From Prevotella sp. (lineage in GTDB: Bacteria > Bacteroidota > Bacteroidia > Bacteroidales > Bacteroidaceae): 64,000 nt of DNA. Where the stretch lies: positions 62,001 to 126,000 of the forward strand of contig JAFRPY010000050.1 in the NCBI GenBank assembly GCA_017428925.1. Reading direction: 5' to 3'. Every line of letters starts with the position of its first letter. Positions within the stretch are counted from its first letter, which is position 1. Shown piece by piece: positions 56,223-63,998 of the stretch. The translations under genes and the position numbers were made by a program. Under the pieces are notes generated by a model that saw only the letters and a list, made by a program, of their open reading frames with translations, was not told the DNA's origin and searched no databases.

Positions 56223-56539
56223 AGTTTTCTTATTTTTTTTAATTGGTTAATGATATGATGAAAGAACTTCTCGAATGTTGTCTTTTTTGACAGGACGTGA
56301 ATCATAGAGGGATACCTTGCACGCTCCCGCCTGAAGGTGATAGGAGGATGCTCGTGTGAGATTCCAAAGACTATCCTTGGAGAATTCTGATGCTCTAGTG
56401 CAGCGCTGATAACTTTATGAAGAGGACAATAGGGATGAGTACAGGGCTTGTTTTCACGAAGATGTCGCTTGATTGCTTCGTCGGCATCTTGGAGACACAG
56501 CGTGCATCGAGTAGGCCCTGAAGCTTGTCGGATGATCAT
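56210..56539 (-). CDS. Small Cys/His-rich protein, 109 aa
   Basis: Contains CTLCLQDADEAIKRHLRENK and CTHPYCPLH, giving a C-x2-C and C-x2-H/C zinc-binding pattern. It overlaps both neighbours (4 bp at its start with the 248-aa gene, 13 bp at its end), a typical coupled operon arrangement. Function unknown. Confidence 0.6.
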   Translation of the reverse strand: MIIRQASGPTRCTLCLQDADEAIKRHLRENKPCTHPYCPLHKVISAALEHQNSPRIVFGISHEHPPITFRRERARYPSMIHVLSKKTTFEKFFHHIINQLKKIRKLWES

Positions 56540-57282
56540 ATGCTTTCGTCTTTTAAATATTCAGTTTCAATGTATGAGAGGATTTTGTCCATCGTCATAC
56601 ATACCTGACCGTCCCATTGAGCATCGATTGGGGGATAACGCTGATAGATGCTGAAACTGTTACAGTGCCAGGTGAGTTGCACACCATTCGGCAGGTATAC
56701 ATACACAAGATGGTTGGCGTTCTTACCCGTCTCGTCATTGATGCCATATTTCCAGTTGAGCTTGTCGAGGTAGTCGGCCATCTGGAGTAAGAGGAGATCC
56801 TTACGCTGGTAAATCTTTCCCTTCAGCTTGCCCCGATGTTGCTTGGCAGAGAGGTTGGCGTATTCGGTCTCCAAGAGCAGCAGCACCAGCCGCGCCTGAC
56901 GGTCCTTGCTCTTCCGTGCGATAGCATCCATCTTTTTGATGACCTTTCTCAGCCCGATGCCACAGGCCTCCTTTTTGAACCTTTCCAGCTTATCGAGACT
57001 TGTCCTGTTCTGGTCCGCGCTTTTCTGACTGGCACGTTTCATGTCGGCAAGACGGTCCTGGAGCTTCTGTTTCAGCACATTGTTGTGCGTCTCCTTCAGC
57101 AGGTCTTTGATGTCGCCCTGTCTGTATCCGTAGAGCGAGAAGGCGTCGGCCTCCTTTTTGTCCCTAGCATATTTCGCCAGGACCCTACTCCCTGAAATCT
57201 TACCATTCTTATAGTCATTTCTCATTTTCTTTCCTACTAGTTGTAAGATGACGCTTGATACGCCTACAATTGCTCTTTCCAT
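56536..57282 (-). CDS. Hypothetical protein, 248 aa
   Basis: Begins MERAIVGVSSVILQLVGKKM at ATG 57282. The middle is strongly basic and helical (coiled coil; VLKQKLQDRLADMKRASQKS), the C-terminal 80 residues are different in composition (HLVYVYLPNGVQLTWHCNSF). No known motif. It may be a Ubl target, adaptor or effector of the operon. The start lies 63 bp downstream, in the transcription direction, of the 3' (tRNA-like) end of repeat copy 1 (57345-57557). Confidence 0.6.
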   Translation of the reverse strand: MERAIVGVSSVILQLVGKKMRNDYKNGKISGSRVLAKYARDKKEADAFSLYGYRQGDIKDLLKETHNNVLKQKLQDRLADMKRASQKSADQNRTSLDKLERFKKEACGIGLRKVIKKMDAIARKSKDRQARLVLLLLETEYANLSAKQHRGKLKGKIYQRKDLLLLQMADYLDKLNWKYGINDETGKNANHLVYVYLPNGVQLTWHCNSFSIYQRYPPIDAQWDGQVCMTMDKILSYIETEYLKDESI

Positions 57283-57344
57283 ATCCTTTGACTTTTTAGT
57301 TAATATTCTTTTTCCAGCAAGAAACCATGTTAGGCCCGCTGTTC

Positions 57345-57557
57345 GTAGCCCACGCGGGATTCGAACCCGTACACGCCTGAGACGCATGAGCATATAGTCC
57401 GTCCCCCCGCGGGGGACTCGTCGTTCTTGTCGAGACGGCCCTTCGGAGGGGTCATGGATGGTAGTCTCGCCCTCCTACTTTCCGTCTGTCGTCATTGTTG
57501 TCATCACCATGTCAAAGACCGCAAGCGTGATTTCTCGTCCGCTCTCATACACATAAG
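57345..57557 (-). repeat. 213-bp direct repeat, copy 1, with tRNA-like end
   Basis: Same length and orientation as copy 2 (58911-59123); no indels, about 9 substitutions, none in the part from about 57434 to 57557. Read on the minus strand it includes the C-terminal codons of the 36-aa frame, a strong hairpin (GTCCCC/GGGGAC), and a tRNA-like tail: GCTCATG pairs with the end CGTGGGC-like strand around a T-arm CGGGTTCGAATCCCG. In copy 1 the acceptor pairing uses G-U, in copy 2 it is Watson-Crick. No 5' half of a tRNA is present. Confidence 0.8.
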
Positions 57558-57585
57558 TGGAGTTTTGATCTTGAAAAATTTCCAT
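57475..57585 (-). CDS. 36-aa reading frame partly in repeat copy 1
   Basis: ATG at 57585, stop TAG 57477-57475. Sequence MEIFQDQNSTYVYESGREIT, then LAVFDMVMTTMTTDGK. The same reading frame in copy 2 begins MERFPR and is stopped by TAA, so only copy 1 is open. Whether it is translated is unknown. Confidence 0.3.
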   Translation of the reverse strand: MEIFQDQNSTYVYESGREITLAVFDMVMTTMTTDGK

Positions 57586-57617
57586 TTCTCACGATTTTTT
57601 CAATAATATTTTCAGAT

Positions 57618-57950
57618 TTAGTCCTTGGCACGCGTTTTCTTTTTGATTTCAATTGATGAGACCCAGATTTCAAGGTTTCCGCCATGGTCTTTGTACCAAT
57701 CCTGCATGTCATACTCCGATTGGTTGCTGATCCTTCTGGCTTCCCATCCTGTGATATGCCTGAGCGTGATCTCATCTTCAAACCATTGCTCTATCCCACG
57801 TCCTCCAACAGAGAAGACGACGTCATAATAATCATCCAATCCGGACGTGTTAGTGCCGTAGACGATGTCATATACGGCTTTGGAGTCTTCATTGTCTGGA
57901 TAAGTGGTCAGCGGTGTGCCCGCTCTCATTAGTTTTTCAAACCAGTCCAT
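57618..57950 (-). CDS. Small hypothetical protein, 110 aa
   Basis: Start at ATG 57950 (MDWFEKLMRAGTP), preceded at 13 nt by AACTATTAA. Acidic, mixed alpha/beta (TSGLDDYYDVVFSVGGRGIE, then LEIWVSSIEIKKKT). No known motif. Part of the small-gene run upstream of the Ubl core. Confidence 0.6.
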   Translation of the reverse strand: MDWFEKLMRAGTPLTTYPDNEDSKAVYDIVYGTNTSGLDDYYDVVFSVGGRGIEQWFEDEITLRHITGWEARRISNQSEYDMQDWYKDHGGNLEIWVSSIEIKKKTRAKD

Positions 57951-57987
57951 AGTACATTGATAGTTAATAGTTAGTAATATTGATTCT

Positions 57988-58329
57988 TCACACGGCATTG
58001 CCAGGATAATTATGGTATTCCCAAAAGTGTTCATGGATCAATCCATGGTCCCTGCAGTACTCAAAATACCTGGTGATTATATAGCGTGGAGCGATTTCTC
58101 CGAACTCTTCTGCCCAATAGTAATCCATCTTTTCATAGAATCTTCCACATTTAGGGCAAAAGAGGTCCCGTTTGTAGTAATAGTCCTTGACATACGTTTC
58201 ATGTTCAAAAAACGAATGCTGAACTTCCAGGGCATACACCGTAGGCTTGAAGAAGCCTGATTCCAACACCTTCCTTGGGCCCAGTCTGGGACGGCGGAAA
58301 TCATTTCCACATTTTTCGCAGTAGCACAT
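57988..58329 (-). CDS. Small zinc-ribbon-like protein, 113 aa
   Basis: Begins MCYCEKCGNDFRRP and has CPKCGRFYEKMDYY, i.e. two CxxC pairs about 60 residues apart. It is rich in Tyr and Phe. It may be a zinc-stabilised small domain, function unknown. It lies upstream of the 110-aa gene in the same operon. Confidence 0.6.
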   Translation of the reverse strand: MCYCEKCGNDFRRPRLGPRKVLESGFFKPTVYALEVQHSFFEHETYVKDYYYKRDLFCPKCGRFYEKMDYYWAEEFGEIAPRYIITRYFEYCRDHGLIHEHFWEYHNYPGNAV

Positions 58330-58409
58330 AATGTAAATAGTTTTTAATTAATCATTTCTGACATTGCTCTTATCGCCACGAAAGGCTCAAAAGCACTAAC
58401 AGGGATATA

Positions 58410-58703
58410 TCACTTCTTGATATACTTGCCTTTGTACGTGTAGAGGCCATTAAGCTCATACCCATTGAGCCATTTGGCATCGATCTTTAACGTGCCGTCG
58501 GTAGGCTCTGCCCATGTATCCTTCTTAGGCAGTCTGAACCCGCTGTAATAGTCGGCAACATCATCAATAGAGAACTTCTTGAGTAGGTTGGACAGTATGA
58601 ACCTGTTCTTCCTTCTCATGTATTGGTTCCGTTTTCTGTAGAACTCCGTATTGGAGCCGCGCAAGGCTCCAACAGATTTGAATTTTCCGTAGCTCTTTGA
58701 CAT
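58410..58703 (-). CDS. Small basic protein, 97 aa
   Basis: Begins MSKSYGKFKSVGALRGSNTE. Strongly basic N-terminal 50 residues (YRKRNQYMRRKNRF), followed by a beta-like end ELNGLYTYKGKYIKK. An AACTATTAA motif lies 10 nt before the ATG, and includes the stop of the 49-aa gene. Function unknown. Confidence 0.6.
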   Translation of the reverse strand: MSKSYGKFKSVGALRGSNTEFYRKRNQYMRRKNRFILSNLLKKFSIDDVADYYSGFRLPKKDTWAEPTDGTLKIDAKWLNGYELNGLYTYKGKYIKK

Positions 58704-58713
58704 AATAGAAGTG

Positions 58714-58863
58714 TTAATAGTTAGGACTTTTCACTTCATATGATCTCTTTCTATATCCGCATCGTGGGCACTCGTAAGTGACGAACGATCCGAACACATC
58801 ATACTCTTCGTCCTGGGCATCCATATATACGCCGCATTTAGGACATCTCTTTTCTTTTGCCAT
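58714..58863 (-). CDS. Zinc-ribbon miniprotein, 49 aa
   Basis: Translation MAKEKRCPKCGVYMDAQDEE, then YECPRCGYRKRSYEVKSPNY. A clear rubredoxin/ribbon pattern CPKCG...CPRCG. First gene of the small-gene run and directly after repeat copy 2 in the transcription direction. It may be a nucleic-acid- or protein-binding ribbon, possibly a Ubl-pathway substrate or partner. Confidence 0.65.
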   Translation of the reverse strand: MAKEKRCPKCGVYMDAQDEEYDVFGSFVTYECPRCGYRKRSYEVKSPNY

Positions 58864-58910
58864 GATACTTGTGTTTCTTAAAGTTTTACAATAGGATTAT
58901 TTAATGATAT

Positions 58911-59123
58911 GTAGCTCATGCGGGATTCGAACCCGTACACGCCTGAGACGCATGAGCCTATAGTCCGTCCCCCCGGTGGGGACTCGTTGTTCCTGTCGTG
59001 ACGGCCCTTCGGAGGGGTCATGGATGGTAGTCTCGCCCTCCTACTTTCCGTCTGTCGTCATTGTTGTCATCACCATGTCAAAGACCGCAAGCGTGATTTC
59101 TCGTCCGCTCTCATACACATAAG
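58911..59123 (-). repeat. 213-bp direct repeat, copy 2, with tRNA-like end
   Basis: Copy of 57345-57557. On the minus strand the tail is GCUCAUG...T-arm CGGGUUCGAAUCCCG...CAUGAGC, i.e. a 7-bp perfect acceptor-like stem and a canonical T-loop. A GTCCCC/GGGGAC hairpin lies before it. It is in the 5' leader of the Ubl-side operon and next to the divergent STAND gene. Confidence 0.8.
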
Positions 59124-59168
59124 AGAAATTTTATCTCGGAAATCTTTCCATTTTCAATAATTATTTTG

Positions 59169-59176
59169 TATTTTTG
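59169..59176 (+). promoter_or_regulatory. -7 promoter element for the STAND gene
   Basis: TATTTTTG, TAnnTTTG type, followed by a leader of about 75 nt to the ATG at 59260. Confidence 0.5.
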
Positions 59177-59259
59177 TGGTGAAAAAATATGAGATGTTCA
59201 TGAAACATGACGTTTTTTGAAGACCACTGGTCTCCTAAGGCGACTTAACGACTTGAGAT

Positions 59260-62200
59260 ATGGATAAATTCGCGAAAGAACGACATATTAGGATATTTCT
59301 CAGTTCCACATTCCAGGATATGAATGGAGAACGCAACTATCTCATACGACGGTTATACCCCAAACTGAGAAAGGCTGCGGCAGAAAGGGACATCATAGCA
59401 ACCATCGTAGACCTGCGTTGGGGCATCCCCAGTGAAGACATCATTAGCGGCAAGGCTCTTGAGGGTTGTCTGCGAGAGATAGACAACTCCATACCGTTCT
59501 TCATAGGATTAGTGGGAAACAGGTATGGATGGGTTCCCAGACCGGCTGACATTCCTGACAGGACCCTGGAAAGCTACCCTATCATAGAAAAATATCTCCG
59601 CCATCAGTTAAGCATTACGGAGATGGAGATACAGTATGGTGTGCTTGACCGAAAAGAAGACATGCATGCTTTCTTCTATCTCAAGTCGGAAGATCAAGAG
59701 ACGACTGACGCGAAAATCACCGCGCTCAAAGCGGCAATCTTAAACAACAACCGGTATCCTGTAGCTTACTATTCTTCTCCGGAAGATCTGGGGAGTAAGA
59801 TTGAGTCAGCATTTCTCTCTCTCTTAGACGCCCTGTTTCCAGACAAAGGGATTGAGCCCTGGGAGAAGAACCGCTTTATGCAGCAGTCGTATGTCCATCG
59901 TCTGCAGAAATCTTACGTCAAGGACACTGTGTCTTATGAGGTGCTGGACAGATGGCTCGAAGATGAAGCACAGTCGCACCTGGTCATCTTCGGTGAGCCA
60001 GGCTGTGGGAAGAGTGCTCTTCTGGCTAACTGGATGTCACAAGAGAGCCTTTACGATTGTGTCTACTGTTCTGTTGGCGCCGGAAGCGGGCAGTATGGAT
60101 GGCCGGCAGTCTCTGAGCTCCTGGCCAGGCAGGTCACAGCGCTATACAACATCGACATCTCTCATGATGGGGGATGGAATGAGTCGCTGAAGGATATATT
60201 CAGACAGGTTGAGAAACTCCCCAATAAGAGATTACTCATCATCATCGATGCAGTCGATCAGCTAGACCTCCCGGAGAATCATCAGAGCGCCTTTCCGCTC
60301 CCTGTCGAGTGTCCGGAGAATGTGAAGATACTCTTATCGATACGGGAAGGACACAAGACGCTGGAGGAGTTCAGGGACAGGGGCTATGCCATGTATAGGA
60401 TAGAGCCGTTGAAGAAAGAGCAACGGATGGAGATGATAACAAGTTATCTTTCCCTGTTCGGCAAGTCTCTGGATGATGGCTATGCAGAGAGGTTGGCGAG
60501 AAGCCGTATAGCCGAGAACTGTCTGAGGCTGCGCATCATACTTGACGAACTTATCACATGGGGAAGTGTCACTATTAATGAAAAGATTCAAGAATATCTT
60601 TCCGAGACTGACGAGGGCTTCTATCGGAAGGTATTCCAGGACTACCGGACGGAGTTCGGCGATGCCTGCATGGAGGCCCTTGCGTATGTGGCCCTGTCCA
60701 GGAGCGGGCTTACCGAATCGGACATCATCGGCTTGTCCGGCCTGCCCCCTGTGGAGTGGAGTGATTTCTCACACGCCTTCGACCGCTATCTCATTTCCAA
60801 CATGGGATTAGTCTCTTTTTCCCACGATTACCTCAAAAGCTTCTTTATCCCCCAGGAGCAAGACGGCATACACCTCAGATTAGGGGAATGGCTTCTCAAA
60901 GAGGATACGGAACGGACGAAGGTGGAAGCATTATACCATTATATGCTTGCAGGAAAAGTTGATGTCGTCGCTTCACTCATAAAGGATCCTGATGTCTTTA
61001 TCCTGGTGGTCAACAGAGACCCCAATCTGCTGCATAGTGCCTGGAAATGGGTGAAAAGTTCTGGCGAAAAGCTGAATATCTCCCACTTCTTTACTGCCGA
61101 TAATGCTGACTTTGACTTCTACATGCATGTCGCAGATTTTTTGAAAGCCAGGATTCACGACTACGACCTGGCCGCCTGGTTCACAAACTCTGCTTTTGAC
61201 TGGGCTAATAATGATGAGCAGAAGCTGGCGTCGATATGTCTGGGGGCAGAGTGTTTGATGCTAGATTGGGATCCAGGCCGGTCGCTTGATGACCTTTTAA
61301 ATGCTAAAGAGAAATTATTAAAAAAGTATGGGGAAAGCAGCAAGGAGGTGGCTACAATCTCTTTCTGGCTCGGGAAATACGGTCTTTTCTTTAGCGTTCC
61401 AAAAATAACCATTCCTCATTTGGAGAAAGCACTGCCGGCGCAACGTGAGAAATATCCCTACCCTTCAGAGGATGTGGCAGAAACGCTGTTGTGCCTGGGG
61501 GCCTCATATGTGGAAGTCGGGAGATTCTCTGACGGGGACAGAGCCCTTCAGAAAGCAGAACAGATTTTCCTCCAGACCTGTGGCAGCTATGGTGCCAGCT
61601 ACCTGACGACACTCCTCGAGAGAAGCAGTCTGGAGCTGCATCGCGGCAATTTCGAGGACGCATCGGCTTTGGTTAATACGGTCAAGATGAAGATTGATGC
61701 ATCTGCCAATGAGCTTCTGTATATTCGTGCCAGACTCTTAGAAGTTGAGATCTCGGGACGCAAAGGAGATTTCCGCTCAGCAAACAGTCAGTTCTTCTGG
61801 GCGTTCAATAGAATTGAGCAATTGTTCAAGCGATTGGTGGATGTTCCTCCCCACATTGAGCTGTTAATGGCCCGAGCCCTCTTCTTCAGTAAATTTGAGG
61901 GCGCCTCAGAGCATCTGGCGGAGCTCGCTTTTCCTTTTGAGGAGGACAAGAGATTTCCCATCAACTATCTGATATATGGGAACTGGCGCATGCAAAAGGA
62001 ATGTTTTCAGGAGGCTAAAGAGAAATTCACAGAAGGTATAGAGCTTTGTGATAAATATTTGGGTGAAGACGCCCCAATGACCATTGAGCTACGAAGCATG
62101 CTTGGAATCGTCTTGGACGAGATGGGGAACAGCGAAGAGGGACTGAAATGTCTCCGCAGTGTGCTATCGGAAAGAGAGAAGGTCTATGGTGCCACTCACT

Positions 62201-62745
62201 ATCTGACAATCTCTTCCAGGCTTGAGCTCTGCAACAGAGATGATACGTCCTTTGATGAAAAGCTCTTGGAATTAGAGGACTGCATACATATTTTGAAAGA
62301 TCGCTATGGAGATAAGCCGTTGCTCCTTATCCCATATCAGCTCTTAAAGGCAGTGATACTCATCAAGCAAACCCGGTTCCAGGAAGCCTGCCCTGTCATG
62401 TCTTCGCTTCTTGAGCAAGAGATTGTTTACCTATGGGATGACAAGGAAGCACTCGATGAAGCGGACAGAGACCTGATAGATGAGATCGGTGATGCCTATG
62501 AGTGGCTTAAGGACATCGAAGACGAGCCTTTCGGGTATCTCCTTGCAGTCTTGAACGGAGATATGTTCAAATGTTATGGCCTGCGTGTCCAACTGCTGTA
62601 TTACGCAAGGATAGGTCAGCGCTTATTTGAGCTTAATGCGCAGGAGGAGGCATTGGAGGTGTTCATAAAAGGACATAACTCATATATCAGATACTTCACC
62701 AAGTGCAAGACCGATGTTGAGAAGGCCATGGAACGATTCAGGTGA
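59260..62745 (+). CDS. DUF4062-NTPase protein with helical-repeat C-terminus (STAND-type sensor)
   Basis: 1161 aa. DUF4062: RIFLSSTFQDMNGER, ATIVDLRWGIPSED and FFIGLVGNRYGWVP. NTPase: Walker A GEPGCGKS (245-252), Walker B LLIIIDAVDQLD. The C-terminal half has degenerate helical/TPR-like repeats (ETLLCLGASYVEVGRFSDGD). It is a paralogue of 48681-51899 with a diverged sensor region, facing away from the Ubl operon. Two sensors with different repeats would give two inputs to the same pathway; this is inference. Confidence 0.85.
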   Translation: MDKFAKERHIRIFLSSTFQDMNGERNYLIRRLYPKLRKAAAERDIIATIVDLRWGIPSEDIISGKALEGCLREIDNSIPFFIGLVGNRYGWVPRPADIPDRTLESYPIIEKYLRHQLSITEMEIQYGVLDRKEDMHAFFYLKSEDQETTDAKITALKAAILNNNRYPVAYYSSPEDLGSKIESAFLSLLDALFPDKGIEPWEKNRFMQQSYVHRLQKSYVKDTVSYEVLDRWLEDEAQSHLVIFGEPGCGKSALLANWMSQESLYDCVYCSVGAGSGQYGWPAVSELLARQVTALYNIDISHDGGWNESLKDIFRQVEKLPNKRLLIIIDAVDQLDLPENHQSAFPLPVECPENVKILLSIREGHKTLEEFRDRGYAMYRIEPLKKEQRMEMITSYLSLFGKSLDDGYAERLARSRIAENCLRLRIILDELITWGSVTINEKIQEYLSETDEGFYRKVFQDYRTEFGDACMEALAYVALSRSGLTESDIIGLSGLPPVEWSDFSHAFDRYLISNMGLVSFSHDYLKSFFIPQEQDGIHLRLGEWLLKEDTERTKVEALYHYMLAGKVDVVASLIKDPDVFILVVNRDPNLLHSAWKWVKSSGEKLNISHFFTADNADFDFYMHVADFLKARIHDYDLAAWFTNSAFDWANNDEQKLASICLGAECLMLDWDPGRSLDDLLNAKEKLLKKYGESSKEVATISFWLGKYGLFFSVPKITIPHLEKALPAQREKYPYPSEDVAETLLCLGASYVEVGRFSDGDRALQKAEQIFLQTCGSYGASYLTTLLERSSLELHRGNFEDASALVNTVKMKIDASANELLYIRARLLEVEISGRKGDFRSANSQFFWAFNRIEQLFKRLVDVPPHIELLMARALFFSKFEGASEHLAELAFPFEEDKRFPINYLIYGNWRMQKECFQEAKEKFTEGIELCDKYLGEDAPMTIELRSMLGIVLDEMGNSEEGLKCLRSVLSEREKVYGATHYLTISSRLELCNRDDTSFDEKLLELEDCIHILKDRYGDKPLLLIPYQLLKAVILIKQTRFQEACPVMSSLLEQEIVYLWDDKEALDEADRDLIDEIGDAYEWLKDIEDEPFGYLLAVLNGDMFKCYGLRVQLLYYARIGQRLFELNAQEEALEVFIKGHNSYIRYFTKCKTDVEKAMERFR

Positions 62746-62773
62746 GCAGCCTCTGCCAAAGGCTGCTCACCTG
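62739..62773. terminator. Strong bidirectional terminator
   Basis: CAGGTGAGCAGCCT pairs with AGGCTGCTCACCTG around a short loop; it serves the convergent STAND and RyR genes. It overlaps the STAND stop codon. Confidence 0.8.
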
Positions 62774-62819
62774 AATGACTGTTAGCGAACTCTCACGCAG
62801 CCTTTAGCTGCATGGCTGT

Positions 62820-63998
62820 TCACTTTGTTACTTTCTCTATCCTATACCCCAGCTTGTAGAGGACCCTAAGCGTGTTCATCGCCATCTTACGGTCATAGTC
62901 TTTCTCACTGTCGAGGAGCTCGCAATAAGGGACGAGGTCGGCAGACTCCCTCTTGTCCTTGTCGGTCACAGGTGCATAGACCCATCCTTTTTCAATTCTG
63001 TCCTTTGACCAGTCCTCGTGGACGTTCTCAGCGATATATTCTGTCAGTTGGACGACATTCTCCGGGAGGACGACATCATCGGCGAATATGGGCTTGGGCA
63101 CATAGGGCTCTCCCGCCTTCCTCGTGTTCGGGACATATTGCACGAGCTGCCGCTGTTCCCAAGTGATCTTGAACCCCAGCTTGTAAAGGAGCTTGATGGT
63201 GTTCAGGGCCGTCGTATAGTCCGACACCCTGTCTTCCTCTGACAGCTCACCGAAGGGTTTCATATATGGGTCTTTATCAAGTTTCACTCTATCTCCCTTC
63301 GCCTCTTTCTGACGGCCTACAGCCCATATCTCATGGGCGTTCTCTGCCAGCATGTCGGCAATAGGCATGATATCCTCGTCCAGCTTGATATGTTCCACGT
63401 CCTCGGGATGAGGAACATAGGGACGCACGCCCCGTTCAACAATGCTCACCCAGAAGTTCTCGGAGCATTCCCAAGCGCGGAGGAATTCGTCAAAGGAATA
63501 GATGTCGCACTCGGAAGTACTCTGTGGGTCAAAGATCTCTACCAACCCCTCGGAGGCGTTCACACATAACACCACGACAGCATGGTTCGCCACTGCCTCT
63601 GTGCCGGGACTTGCATCCTTCAGTCTCTCGGCATTCAGGGCCACGATGACGGAACAGCCTCCCTCCAGGTCTCTCCTGAGCAGCTCCAGGGTGCCGTCGA
63701 GCCTTCTGGCAACTGACAACTGTGCCATCTCCAGCAGCCTTCCTATATTATATAAAGGTGTACCGTCTTTCCTGAGCCAGTCATGCTGGCGGGCATCGTT
63801 GAGCAGTTTTTCGTACTGCGTCTCCTTGTCAAAGGCCTCGAGGACATATTGCTCACACTTGACGACGCAGTCATTCGTCTCGCTGCTGGCAGCAAGACGC
63901 AGGATGGGATGTTCCTGTGACCTCATCTCATACAGCTTGCAGACGCTCTTGGCGGGATTCTCGGAGATGCCCGTGCTCCAGAAAATGCCATCCTCCAA
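62820..63998 (-). CDS. Cysteine-peptidase-like domain plus two RyR domains (5' end beyond window)
   Basis: At least 392 aa; the frame runs to the window edge, so the start is not seen. Residues about 35-185 look like a C39/papain-like fold: NDCVVKCEQYVLEAF with a candidate cysteine, ANHAVVVLCV with histidine, and FDPQSTSECD. Two RyR domains follow: YVPHPEDVEHIKLDEDIMPI...NAHEIWAVGRQKEAKGD and YVPKPIFADDVVLPENV...ENVHEDWSKDRIEKGW, each ending in a YKLGY/F segment. RyR domains are ligand-recognition modules in conflict systems. Convergent to the STAND gene, likely part of the same cluster. Confidence 0.75.
   Translation of the reverse strand: MEDGIFWSTGISENPAKSVCKLYEMRSQEHPILRLAASSETNDCVVKCEQYVLEAFDKETQYEKLLNDARQHDWLRKDGTPLYNIGRLLEMAQLSVARRLDGTLELLRRDLEGGCSVIVALNAERLKDASPGTEAVANHAVVVLCVNASEGLVEIFDPQSTSECDIYSFDEFLRAWECSENFWVSIVERGVRPYVPHPEDVEHIKLDEDIMPIADMLAENAHEIWAVGRQKEAKGDRVKLDKDPYMKPFGELSEEDRVSDYTTALNTIKLLYKLGFKITWEQRQLVQYVPNTRKAGEPYVPKPIFADDVVLPENVVQLTEYIAENVHEDWSKDRIEKGWVYAPVTDKDKRESADLVPYCELLDSEKDYDRKMAMNTLRVLYKLGYRIEKVTK

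Noticed and set aside
57282-57393. Longer N-terminus of the 248-aa protein
   Set aside because: The added codons lie largely in the tRNA-like repeat; ATG 57282 with a clean protein start is better.
57345-57557. Complete tRNA-Glu(CUC) or tmRNA on the minus strand of the repeat
   Set aside because: The T-arm and an anticodon-like arm can be drawn, but no D-arm or matching 5' acceptor strand exists at tRNA distance, and there is no tmRNA-type 5' domain. Kept as a tRNA-like element.
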